Source: a virus
Virus record (IMG/VR): IMGVR_UViG_3300028008_001497
Location: 1 to 53,015 of that record
Reading direction: 5' to 3' (one strand)
DNA length: 53,015 nucleotides
Under the pieces are notes generated by a model. The model did no database searches. It was not told the origin of the DNA and worked only from the letters and a program-made list of their open reading frames with translations. Below are positions 1 to 7,492 of this stretch, piece after piece; within the stretch, counting starts at the first letter, position 1, and each line of letters starts with the position of its first letter. The position numbers were made by a program, and so were the translations under genes.

Positions 1-2
1 CA

Positions 3-137
3 CTAGATAAAGTTATTCAAGGACGTAGAGACTTCCACAACTTCTTTGAAGAACAAGGGCGTAGACGTAATGTCGATCACGAACAAGTGTTTCCAGAGAT
101 GTCAGACTTTTTTGAACTTTGTAAGAAATACGTCTAG
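3..137 (+). CDS. C-terminal fragment, probable radical SAM (twitch-type) protein
   Basis: An open frame enters from the left edge and ends at a TAG at 135-137, giving 44 residues. The tail carries a phrase like VFPEMSDFF close to the C-terminus. This resembles the ends of the family B radical SAM proteins in this window (ETFPEMKDIF at the end of the protein at 9722-11119, ETFPELAELI at 7489-8664). I infer it is the last part of another such enzyme, but no catalytic motif is in view. Its 3' end overlaps the convergent minus-strand gene at 102-716 by 36 bases. Confidence 0.6.
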   Translation, partial: LDKVIQGRRDFHNFFEEQGRRRNVDHEQVFPEMSDFFELCKKYV

Positions 138-716
138 TGCTTGTTTAGTTTCAGGCCACATATTTTCTTCTAGTTTTTTCATATAAAAATCAACGTCAAC
201 TTTCCAAAATGTTTGAAATGTTCCTTTGTACTCTAACTCTATAGGATCTTTTAAATATCCTTGGTTGTGCATAATCTTTGACCATATGCGATGTACTTTA
301 CTTTGACTTCCAGTTTCTAATGTATTTGTACTAATATATTGAGGATTTTCTAATCCAACATAGTGCATACACACAGGCGTAAGCATTTGACTAGTCCAAT
401 GATTCATAGGAGAGTGTCGATAGTTGTGTACAGCATGGGCACGTTCCCCGTCAACTATATCATTTAATACACATGTTCTAGCACTTATTCTATGTGCATT
501 TTTTCCTAGTATGCCTAACTGTTGCAAACTATGGCTCACACTAGTGCCTACAATATTATCTCCATAGTATAATAAAAATAAGTTTGCATTTTCGTGTTTG
601 TTAATATAATCTATTAACACAGTTTTATTATGATTGTTATAAAACCCTTTAGCAGCAGCACCTTTATAAAAATCTGTTAGATCTTGTGTACCATTATACA
701 TTTCTAGTTTATACAA
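102..716 (-). CDS. GNAT-like acetyltransferase (tentative)
   Basis: This 204-residue protein has a central stretch, about residues 45-85, that reads like the beta strands of a GNAT fold (NLFLLYYGDNIVGTSVSH followed by an AHRISARTCVL strand). A clear acetyl-CoA-binding R/QxxGxG/A loop is not evident, so the assignment is by overall pattern only. It is the last gene of a three-gene minus-strand operon (DUF6356-type, ANL enzyme, this gene) and its start overlaps the end of the ANL gene by 8 bases, suggesting translational coupling. An acyltransferase next to an adenylating enzyme would make sense as an activation/transfer pair, which is inference. Its 3' end overlaps the convergent radical SAM fragment. 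Confidence 0.5.
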   Translation of the reverse strand: MYKLEMYNGTQDLTDFYKGAAAKGFYNNHNKTVLIDYINKHENANLFLLYYGDNIVGTSVSHSLQQLGILGKNAHRISARTCVLNDIVDGERAHAVHNYRHSPMNHWTSQMLTPVCMHYVGLENPQYISTNTLETGSQSKVHRIWSKIMHNQGYLKDPIELEYKGTFQTFWKVDVDFYMKKLEENMWPETKQALDVFLTKFKKV

Positions 717-1770
717 ATGTTTGCGTCCTTATAATCTTTTTTAGATTATTATCTACTTCTATTTTATCTACTGCCCGAAGTCTAAATCTTGGAATATATC
801 GATGTTGTTCTACAAAATTTGCCATATCTTTTATATTGCCTGTATAATATAATATACACTGATTTTTAATTTGTTGGCATAATGCAAGTTCTGCACCAGC
901 TGCAACGGCCGCTTTTTCTATTTGTTCAGGGTATACTCTGATAGTATTTTGTTTAAACATATTGTGTTTGCGTCCGTTAATTGTAAATCTATTTCTGTCA
1001 CCGTTAACACAGTCACCACTAATCCATATGTTAGATTGACTACTCCATTTGCAAGCAATCTGCCCGTTTATAATATCAACTTCTGCACCCGGAGTAATAC
1101 TATCTATAGTATATGTATTTTCTTCTTCGCTGTACAACACCATAGGAGGTACTTCAGTACTACCGTATACATTGTATACTTTTCCTGGATTATGCTCACG
1201 TAGCTCGTCCAGCATACCTGTTGGTGTAAAATCACTTCCTGTAATAACAGTTTCTAAACTACTATAATCTAGTGTCTTCCATCTATCGTGTTTGTGTAAT
1301 ACTTTCCAAACATTGGGTAATAATAATGTATGTGTCGGACGTATTTCGTGTACACGATTTACATAGTCAATGCCTTTGAATGTTTCGATGTATAGTTCGC
1401 AATCTAGTTTTAATGCAAGGTATACACTTAGCACACTAAACGCAATACCGCGAGGAGAATAGTAACTGAGTATTTTACTATTTTTATCTAACCCTAGTGT
1501 TTTAATATTTGCATCTACAACTTGTTCTATGGTTTCTTTGGTATGTCCAATGTCCTGCGGAAATCCAGTTGTACCGCTAGTACTTAGATTAAGAAACTGA
1601 TCACCTCTATAGCCATAGCTATATCCATTTTGCCAATACCAGTTGTGTAATAGTTTAAGAACGTTCTGTTCCCAGTCTGGGTTGTTACTGTAACAATTCA
1701 CAGGATTACTTAGTGTGTAATCGCTTATCCATTGTTCGGATATTTGTTCACCGTCTATAAAAATTTTCAT
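709..1770 (-). CDS. Short ANL-superfamily adenylating enzyme (acyl-CoA synthetase-like)
   Basis: The enzyme should activate a carboxylate with ATP to an acyl-adenylate. Visible family motifs, in order: STSGTTG phosphate-binding loop at 63-69, YGSTE at 202-206, the GD of the ribose-binding region at 252-253, an NGRK hinge-like segment at 265-268, and a terminal NNLKKIIR segment whose lysine (about 345) fits the C-terminal catalytic lysine. At 353 residues it is much shorter than the usual 500-600; the N-terminal part before the phosphate loop is only about 60 residues. It follows the DUF6356-type gene with no gap and overlaps the GNAT-like gene. The substrate is unknown; no carrier protein is visible nearby. 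Confidence 0.8.
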   Translation of the reverse strand: MKIFIDGEQISEQWISDYTLSNPVNCYSNNPDWEQNVLKLLHNWYWQNGYSYGYRGDQFLNLSTSGTTGFPQDIGHTKETIEQVVDANIKTLGLDKNSKILSYYSPRGIAFSVLSVYLALKLDCELYIETFKGIDYVNRVHEIRPTHTLLLPNVWKVLHKHDRWKTLDYSSLETVITGSDFTPTGMLDELREHNPGKVYNVYGSTEVPPMVLYSEEENTYTIDSITPGAEVDIINGQIACKWSSQSNIWISGDCVNGDRNRFTINGRKHNMFKQNTIRVYPEQIEKAAVAAGAELALCQQIKNQCILYYTGNIKDMANFVEQHRYIPRFRLRAVDKIEVDNNLKKIIRTQTFV

Positions 1771-1989
1771 TTATTTCTCGTTGATACAAGCAGGAAAGTT
1801 TTTTTCAGTACCGTCGGTGATTTTTTTAGCAATCTTGTAAGGTGTAAATCCAAACATAAAAGGAAAAAATGCGTGTAATATGCCCATTATAAAAATACCA
1901 AGTCCCAAAAAACTATAACATATTGCTATAAAACAATGTGTAAAATAGTTAGTATTTGCTTTTTTTAAATGTTTCCAATCAAATAACAT
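1771..1989 (-). CDS. DUF6356-type small membrane protein
   Basis: A 72-residue protein with one or two hydrophobic segments, about residues 17-45, between a short basic N-terminus and a polar tail. The pattern HLKKANTNYFTH followed by a hydrophobic run and HAFFPFMF matches what I recall of the DUF6356 family, whose function is unknown. The start ATG is preceded by a good AAAGGAGAG ribosome-binding site and a near-perfect promoter (2027-2055). It is the first gene of the operon that continues into the ANL enzyme, whose start directly abuts its stop. A role in anchoring or supplying the ANL pathway at the membrane is possible but not shown. Confidence 0.65.
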   Translation of the reverse strand: MLFDWKHLKKANTNYFTHCFIAICYSFLGLGIFIMGILHAFFPFMFGFTPYKIAKKITDGTEKNFPACINEK

Positions 1990-2026
1990 ACTTTACTCTC
2001 CTTTGAAGACTTTTTAATATGTTATC

Positions 2027-2055
2027 ATTATAGCATATTTTTTAGTGTAAGTCAA
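2027..2055 (-). promoter_or_regulatory. Sigma70-type promoter for the DUF6356/ANL/GNAT operon
   Basis: On the minus strand: TTGACT (2050-2055), a 17-base spacer, and a perfect TATAAT (2027-2032). Transcription would start near 2020, giving a leader of about 30 bases containing AAAGGAGAG. The -35 box lies within the last codons of the upstream tail-fibre-like gene. Confidence 0.8.
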
Positions 2056-3457
2056 CCCATGTTGTTCCGGTATATCCTTGGAACTTGTTATTACTAGTGT
2101 TAAACAATATCATACCTGCTTCTGCTGTCATACTATCTCTGTCAGCAAATGTAGTACCTCTAGCTTTAAATACTGGAACTTCTAATACGCCCTTGTTGTT
2201 GAACTCTAGTCTATTTTCTGTATTTGTAACATGTGTATTAGACGCTGAACTTAGTTGTATACCAAAACTTGACGGCATAGTATTTCCAGTTGCAGCCGGT
2301 GTCCCGTCAACTTTAAATCCAAAAAGCCCACCACGTTTGTATTCAGTACCGTTGTATCCCCAGCTTTCGATACTTAATAGTTCGTCATTGTTTAATAATG
2401 ATGTTTTAGAATTGCCTTCGCCTCTGTGTGCAAGAGAGTCAATCGAGTCAGTTTGTATACTTAAACTATCAGCAATAATATTTACTTCGTCATTTTCATT
2501 ACCAATGTTTACCTTATCATTTACACCACTAATAAGTGTTCCATTGCTTGAACCTGATACAATATTAATAAATCCATCTTCGCCTTGTGTGTCATATGCA
2601 ACTGCTCCAACAAGTCTTCCCATAAAATCAGCTTTGTAAGTTGGCGAGCTTTCCAGGGACAATCTCATTACCGGTGTGCCATCGTAATGATTTAAGTTGG
2701 CTCTTACTTCTGTGTCAGCTCTAGTTGCTCCAATATTAACTATAGGACCTCTTGCAACTGCATCATCTTCAGGATAAACAGGATGAGCAAGTCCACCGTA
2801 AAACTCCCATTGATCGTATCCACCAGTATTGTTGTGTCCAGTTAGTCGTGTAGCAATATCATCGCCTGGCTGTATAGCAAGTAACTCTCCAGTAAGATTT
2901 CCTGTAACATTGCCTGTTACGTCTCCAGTTACTCCGCCTATTACTTCACCAGTATGTGTACCTGTAGTATCACCGAAAAAATCTCCGTAGCTAGTACCAT
3001 TAAAGTCACCGTTAAATGTACCGTATATTACACTATCGGCAGTTATACTTCCTGTAAGCTCACCGTAAAACGATCCAGTAATACTGTCGGCATTAATAGA
3101 TCTTGCTCCAGTATTAACAATAGCTTCGCCATTGCTATCTACAATGTTTCCGACAACATCAGCAATAACCAATCCAGTATCACCATCAAATGCTAACCCC
3201 TCGTTGTCGTCGTATACACTACCAGTAACACTACCAGTTAGATTGCCTGTGGAAGATAAAATAGTATTACCTTCTGTATCTTCAATGGTTCCAATCAAAG
3301 AACCATACAAGTTTCCAGTTTCAACATCAACTAATATAATACCGTCAACATCAACAACACTGGCTTTAATCTGTCCCTGCCAGCTATCAACAATAACTGT
3401 TTCGTCTGCTGTAATAATATCTAGTCGGTATGCTTCACCTGGTATAAAATCGGTCAT
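2042..3457 (-). CDS. Tail-fibre-like structural protein with TG-repeat shaft
   Basis: The 471-residue protein is probably a trimeric virion fibre or collar protein. Its first half is a run of short glycine-threonine repeats (GEVIGGVTGDVTGNVTG type), typical of phage fibre shafts. It ends in a module with ADRDSMTAEAGMILFNT and KFQGYTGTTWVDL, closely resembling the C-terminus of the other fibre-like protein here (41893-43542). I chose the ATG at 3457 because it is preceded by GAGGA at suitable spacing; a GTG 33 bases upstream is also open. A late-type octamer GATAAATA lies at 3481-3488. It sits directly beside the divergent radical SAM cassette, consistent with a host-recognition locus. Confidence 0.75.
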   Translation of the reverse strand: MTDFIPGEAYRLDIITADETVIVDSWQGQIKASVVDVDGIILVDVETGNLYGSLIGTIEDTEGNTILSSTGNLTGSVTGSVYDDNEGLAFDGDTGLVIADVVGNIVDSNGEAIVNTGARSINADSITGSFYGELTGSITADSVIYGTFNGDFNGTSYGDFFGDTTGTHTGEVIGGVTGDVTGNVTGNLTGELLAIQPGDDIATRLTGHNNTGGYDQWEFYGGLAHPVYPEDDAVARGPIVNIGATRADTEVRANLNHYDGTPVMRLSLESSPTYKADFMGRLVGAVAYDTQGEDGFINIVSGSSNGTLISGVNDKVNIGNENDEVNIIADSLSIQTDSIDSLAHRGEGNSKTSLLNNDELLSIESWGYNGTEYKRGGLFGFKVDGTPAATGNTMPSSFGIQLSSASNTHVTNTENRLEFNNKGVLEVPVFKARGTTFADRDSMTAEAGMILFNTSNNKFQGYTGTTWVDLH

Positions 3458-3480
3458 TTTTGTTGGTTCCTCTTCTCTAG

Positions 3481-3488
3481 TATTTATC
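3481..3488 (-). promoter_or_regulatory. T4-late-like promoter octamer GATAAATA
   Basis: On the minus strand GATAAATA lies 23 bases before the ATG at 3457. T4 late promoters use TATAAATA, and NATAAATA variants are known in marine T4-like phages. The short leader contains GAGGAA. It would serve the tail-fibre-like gene. Confidence 0.6.
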
Positions 3489-3499
3489 ACATTCTGTTC

Positions 3500-3528
3500 T
3501 TGACTTGTTGATTAAAATATGTTATAAC
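3500..3528 (+). promoter_or_regulatory. Sigma70-type promoter of the radical SAM cassette, leaderless
   Basis: TTGACT (3500-3505), 17-base spacer, TATAAC (3523-3528), then only 7 bases to the ATG at 3536. The expected start of transcription coincides with the start codon, so the first gene would be translated from a leaderless mRNA. No Shine-Dalgarno sequence fits in the 7 bases. Confidence 0.75.
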
Positions 3529-3535
3529 TAGTTAT

Positions 3536-4489
3536 ATGTATGATATAATCTTTATTGGCGAAAAAAACAAACAGTGGAACTCTGTAAAACAAAGATTTCC
3601 TCTTTTAAAAAATGCAGATACTCTTGAAGATGCAAAGCGTATTTGTATTACAAAAATGTTCTGGGTAGTGTGGCCTGACATTGTAATAAACAATGATTTT
3701 AACTTTGATTACGAACCAGATGCATGGAGCACTGATTATGTTCATGTATTTAAAAATAATGAGTTTTATGATGGTGTTTCGCTAATACCTAAAAATGCAA
3801 CAATATCAGACAGAGAGTTGCAGCATAGATTTTTTGTTAACAAAAAAGAAGTAGATATACAAGCAAGTGTGCCTGCTCCGTATGATATATTCAACATTGA
3901 TACATATAAAGAATACTTAAACGCATTAGAAACTAGCACAACTGATATGTTTTGGATGAGTACTGCTAATATTAGTATTGATACAGAGTTTGTTGACACG
4001 TTCTACATATCACATCACGAACAGATTGATAGAAAACAAAACCATGCATTTATACATCAAGTAGACGGCGAAGATTTGTACAATGGTTTATTTTTATGCA
4101 GCAAACACGTTCCGTTAAGTAAACGAGAAGTAGAATATAGATTTCCTGTAAATCGAAAAGAACACGATATAGTTACAAGTGTTGCTGGTAAGTACAATAT
4201 ATTTAATGTTGTTGATACATATGAAGAATATATAAACGCATTAGAAACTAGTACAACTGAAATGTTTTATATTATTCCCCCAACGGTAACAGTTTGTAAA
4301 GATTTTATGTTTGATGATTATTTTGAACATTCTAATAGTTTTGATAGACGTATTAATCATGTATTTCTAAATGGCAAGTTTCATGATGGTATTATACTTT
4401 GCAGTAAATATGCTAAAATCAGTAAACGTGAATGGCACTTTAAATTTATTGCTAACAAAAAAGAAGTAGATATACAAGCAAGTACACCT
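3536..4489 (+). repeat. Three degenerate ~105-residue coding repeats
   Basis: Internal repeats encoded within the first gene of the cassette, with unit starts near nucleotides 3536, 3875 and 4187. Shared phrases include YLNALETSTTDMFW / YINALETSTTEMFY and NKKEVDIQAS, which is identical in units 1 and 3 at protein level. The fourth, intact-looking unit follows at about 4490. Confidence 0.7.
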
Positions 4490-5182
4490 AACCCTTACGA
4501 TATTGTTTTTATTAGTTATCAAGAACCAAATGCAGATGAAAACTTTGAAAATCTAAAAACTAGATTTCCAGATAGAGTAATACATAGAGTACATGGTGTC
4601 AAAGGAATACATCAGGCACATATCGAAGCAGCAAAGGTATGCAATACACCTATGCTTTATATAGTTGATGGCGATGCTGTAGTTGTTGACGATTTTAACT
4701 TTGATTGGCAAGTTCCAGCTTGGCAATATAATCATGTGCATGTATGGCGTAGTAAAAATCCAGTAAACGGATTAGTTTATGGGTATGGCGGTATTAAGTT
4801 ATTTCCAAGACACGAAACACTTAACATGGATATTAGTAAGCCTGATATGACCACAAGTATTAGTGATAAGTTTGTAGCTATGCCAAGTGTTTCAAATATT
4901 ACAGCATTTAACACTGATGCGTTTAATGCGTGGAAAAGTGCATTTAGAGAATGTGCAAAACTATCGAGTAAGATTATTGATAGACAAAAAAGTCAAGAAA
5001 CTAATGAACGTTTGAGGACTTGGTGTATGCATATGATACCCGATACTCCGTTTGGAAAGGATGCACTGCAAGGAGCCAAAGCAGGCACAGCTTACGGCAC
5101 TCGCAACAAAGGTGATAGCCAAGCATTAAAAGCTATCAATGATTTTGATTGGTTAAAGGAAAAGTTTGATGGAAATATATAA
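3536..5182 (+). CDS. Four-unit glycosyltransferase-like repeat protein
   Basis: The 548-residue protein is built from four related units beginning near residues 1, 114, 218 and 319, each opening with a PYDI(V/I)F-like strand and containing an MF(W/Y) or MLY strand and a (V/A)F/VHVW strand. Only the last unit keeps a glycosyltransferase-like DGD at 378-380 (LYIVDGDAVVVDDF), plus VHVWRSKNPVNGLVYGYGG. In units 1-3 the DGD position reads WPD, TAN or PPT. I recall similar single-unit proteins from marine T4-like phages, but the reaction is unproven. It is the first gene after the leaderless promoter and its end overlaps the methyltransferase-like gene. Confidence 0.6.
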   Translation: MYDIIFIGEKNKQWNSVKQRFPLLKNADTLEDAKRICITKMFWVVWPDIVINNDFNFDYEPDAWSTDYVHVFKNNEFYDGVSLIPKNATISDRELQHRFFVNKKEVDIQASVPAPYDIFNIDTYKEYLNALETSTTDMFWMSTANISIDTEFVDTFYISHHEQIDRKQNHAFIHQVDGEDLYNGLFLCSKHVPLSKREVEYRFPVNRKEHDIVTSVAGKYNIFNVVDTYEEYINALETSTTEMFYIIPPTVTVCKDFMFDDYFEHSNSFDRRINHVFLNGKFHDGIILCSKYAKISKREWHFKFIANKKEVDIQASTPNPYDIVFISYQEPNADENFENLKTRFPDRVIHRVHGVKGIHQAHIEAAKVCNTPMLYIVDGDAVVVDDFNFDWQVPAWQYNHVHVWRSKNPVNGLVYGYGGIKLFPRHETLNMDISKPDMTTSISDKFVAMPSVSNITAFNTDAFNAWKSAFRECAKLSSKIIDRQKSQETNERLRTWCMHMIPDTPFGKDALQGAKAGTAYGTRNKGDSQALKAINDFDWLKEKFDGNI

Positions 5183-6209
5183 ACTTTTAGACAGATTCGA
5201 AATACTAAATCCGCAAGATGAATATTTTGAAAACTTACGCCGTGTATACATTGATAATGATATAAGTGCTATATTAGAGTTTACATCAGATGAAGATTTG
5301 CGTAGTGCTATTTTAACAAAAAACATTCATAGTATTTTTCGTTGTATAGATAACAAACGTATAATTGGTGAAGCTGAAGACTTACGCAAGGCAGTCTTAG
5401 AAAAAAACTTACATAGTTTATTTAGATTACTGCCAGGAAACGATGATTTAAGAAAAGCAGTCGTCGACGACAACATGCATAGTATTTTTAGATTAGTAGG
5501 CAACGAAGATTTAAGAAAAGCTACGATGGATGACAATATATGGAGTATACTTAGACTCTTAAAAGATAGAGATAGTACACATTTTGTTGATGCATTTAAA
5601 AACTTTGAGACTAACAATGTTCAAATAGACGAAGATTGTTTTAGTAGAGGACAGCTACAAAGTAAACTTTGGCTAGTAGATGAGCTTAAAAAATGTAATG
5701 TTGAACTAGGTAAAGTATTTTTATGTGCAGGGTGGTATGCTACTCTTGCTACTATGTTATTTGAAAGTGATATAAAAATAGATTTTATTCGGAGTTTTGA
5801 TGTAGATCCAGATGTTTGGAAAATAGCCGAAATATTTAACAAACCTTGGGTTACTGATAACTGGAAATTTAAAGCCAGCACTGAAGACATACACGAAATA
5901 AGATTTGACGAACATATATACGATGTAAACAAAACAGACGGTACAACTCAGAGATTGTGGACAGTACCAGATACTGTTATTAACACAAGTTGCGAACATA
6001 TAAATAACTTTGATAGTTGGTATGACAGCATAACATACGGAAGTTTAGTAATAATGCAAAGTAATAACTATTTTGAAATCAACGAACATGTTAACTGTCA
6101 TGAAACACTTGAAAGTTTTACAAAACAAGTATATCTCGGCGAAGAGCTGTACAGTGGCGAACTAGAACTAGAAAAATACAAAAGGTTTATGCGAATTGGA
6201 TATAAGTGA
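5169..6209 (+). CDS. Class I SAM methyltransferase-like protein with N-terminal DLRKA repeats
   Basis: Residues about 42-130 contain four repeats of roughly 22 residues of the form EDLRKAV.DDNMHSIFRL. The C-terminal half reads like a Rossmann methyltransferase: FLCAGWYATLATMLFE (about 184-199), then FIRSFDVDPDVW, and a later VINTSCEHINNFDSWY and LVIMQSNNYF segment. The motif I glycines are weak (CAGWYA), so methyl transfer is an inference. I chose the ATG at 5169; a TTG three bases upstream is also open. It overlaps the previous gene by 14 bases and the next by 14 bases. The repeats may bind a partner or count units, which is unknown. Confidence 0.55.
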   Translation: MEIYKLLDRFEILNPQDEYFENLRRVYIDNDISAILEFTSDEDLRSAILTKNIHSIFRCIDNKRIIGEAEDLRKAVLEKNLHSLFRLLPGNDDLRKAVVDDNMHSIFRLVGNEDLRKATMDDNIWSILRLLKDRDSTHFVDAFKNFETNNVQIDEDCFSRGQLQSKLWLVDELKKCNVELGKVFLCAGWYATLATMLFESDIKIDFIRSFDVDPDVWKIAEIFNKPWVTDNWKFKASTEDIHEIRFDEHIYDVNKTDGTTQRLWTVPDTVINTSCEHINNFDSWYDSITYGSLVIMQSNNYFEINEHVNCHETLESFTKQVYLGEELYSGELELEKYKRFMRIGYK

Positions 6210-6420
6210 TTTAAGTGTACGTGAGCTACAAAAAGAAAGTGCAAGAGCTCTAAGTACAATACAAGCAACTAACAATAATATTTGGCAGTTTAATAAGAAA
6301 GCACATCACAACAGTCAAAACTGGTACAAGGCTGTTATTGAATGGTATGTTGAACAGTATGGCGACCTACCCAGTAAGGTTGGTCCTGGTAAAGATGTAA
6401 AGTTGATAATGGATGTATAA
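6196..6420 (+). CDS. Small protein of unknown function before the first radical SAM gene
   Basis: A 74-residue protein starting at TTG (6196), the only initiation-type codon available near the end of the preceding gene, which it overlaps by 14 bases. It is rich in Gln, Asn and Lys at the start and ends in GPGKDVKLIMDV. It overlaps the first radical SAM gene by 8 bases (ATGTATAA). I do not recognise it. The position directly before a radical SAM enzyme invites comparison with RiPP precursors, but no leader/core division or Cys-rich core is visible. Confidence 0.6.
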   Translation: MDISDLSVRELQKESARALSTIQATNNNIWQFNKKAHHNSQNWYKAVIEWYVEQYGDLPSKVGPGKDVKLIMDV

Positions 6421-7492
6421 GTACGAAAATATAAAAACAATACATTTAGAAAACACACAAAACTGTCAAGCCAGTTGCCCTATGTGTGATAGAAATCAAA
6501 ACGGCGGAGCATTAAATCCGCATATTGATTTGAGCGAACTTACACTAGATGATTGTAAACGCATCTTTGAACCAGAGTTTATTGCACAACTGAACACTAT
6601 GTATATGTGCGGTAACTTGGGCGATCCTATTGTAGCACGAGATACACTAGAAATATTCAAGTACTTCCGTGAACACAATGATAAAATGTGGCTCAGTATG
6701 AATACAAATGCAGGAGCAAAAAGTGTTGAATGGTGGAGTGAGTTGGCTAATGTTATTGGCCGGATGGGTGCTGTTATTTTTAGTGTTGATGGTTTAAGGG
6801 ATACTAATCACCTGTATCGTCAAGGCGTTGTATGGGATAATGTAGAACGCAACATGCGAGCGTTTATTGCAGCAGGTGGCAGAGCACGTTGGGACTTTTT
6901 AATTTTTGAACACAATCAACACCAAGTTGAAGAAGCTGAAGCACTTGCAAATACATGGGGATGCGAAAGATTTGTTAAGAAGAAAACTGGCAGATTTGTA
7001 ACAGCACAAAGTGAAAAGAAAGAATCACATCAAGCAGTAAATCGCAAAGGTGAACAAACTGCCAAACTTAAAAAACCTGATGCCAAGTATTTAAACAAGG
7101 CACTCGAAACATACGACAAAGTAAAAGAAAAACACGGAAGTATGGATACTTATTATGATCGTGCTGCTATACATTGTAAAGTAAAAGACGAAGGCAACTT
7201 GTTTATTACAGCAGAAGGACTTGCTATGCCGTGTTGTTGGACTGCTGGACGTATGTACAAATGGTGGCACAAAGATCCTAAGCAAGAACAAGTATGGGAT
7301 TTTGTTGATGCAGCTGGAGGCAAAGATGCTATTAGTGCTAAAAAACATGGATTACGTGCAGTATTTGAAACAGGCATTTTTGATAATATACAAAATAGTT
7401 GGGATAAGAAAAGTATAGCTGATGGAAAACTAAAAGTATGCAGCATGAAATGTGGCAAAGAGTTTGACCCATTTGCAGAGCAGTTTAAATGA
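6413..7492 (+). CDS. Radical SAM enzyme, family A (first copy)
   Basis: 359 residues. CQASCPMC at 18-25 is the cluster-binding CxxxCxxC very near the N-terminus. Downstream are MCGNLGDPI, an SMNTNAG strand and an FSVDGLRDTNHLYR strand typical of the radical SAM barrel. The C-terminal part has AMPCCW and VCSMKCG, a SPASM/twitch-like auxiliary cysteine set. The proteins at 8661 and 16954 share the same layout, including D(G)xxxTNHxYR and an FxHNxHQ/EQ phrase. Residues about 180-245 are Lys-rich and variable. It overlaps its neighbours by 8 and 4 bases. The substrate is unknown. Confidence 0.85.
   Translation: MYKYENIKTIHLENTQNCQASCPMCDRNQNGGALNPHIDLSELTLDDCKRIFEPEFIAQLNTMYMCGNLGDPIVARDTLEIFKYFREHNDKMWLSMNTNAGAKSVEWWSELANVIGRMGAVIFSVDGLRDTNHLYRQGVVWDNVERNMRAFIAAGGRARWDFLIFEHNQHQVEEAEALANTWGCERFVKKKTGRFVTAQSEKKESHQAVNRKGEQTAKLKKPDAKYLNKALETYDKVKEKHGSMDTYYDRAAIHCKVKDEGNLFITAEGLAMPCCWTAGRMYKWWHKDPKQEQVWDFVDAAGGKDAISAKKHGLRAVFETGIFDNIQNSWDKKSIADGKLKVCSMKCGKEFDPFAEQFK

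Noticed and set aside
2085-2639. 184-codon frame opposite the first fibre-like gene
   Set aside because: It is an antisense shadow of a clear structural protein, hydrophobic and without start signals.
2880-3250. Tandem short repeats, considered as a DNA repeat or CRISPR-like array
   Set aside because: They are degenerate codons of TG-rich fibre repeats, with no constant repeat/spacer unit length.
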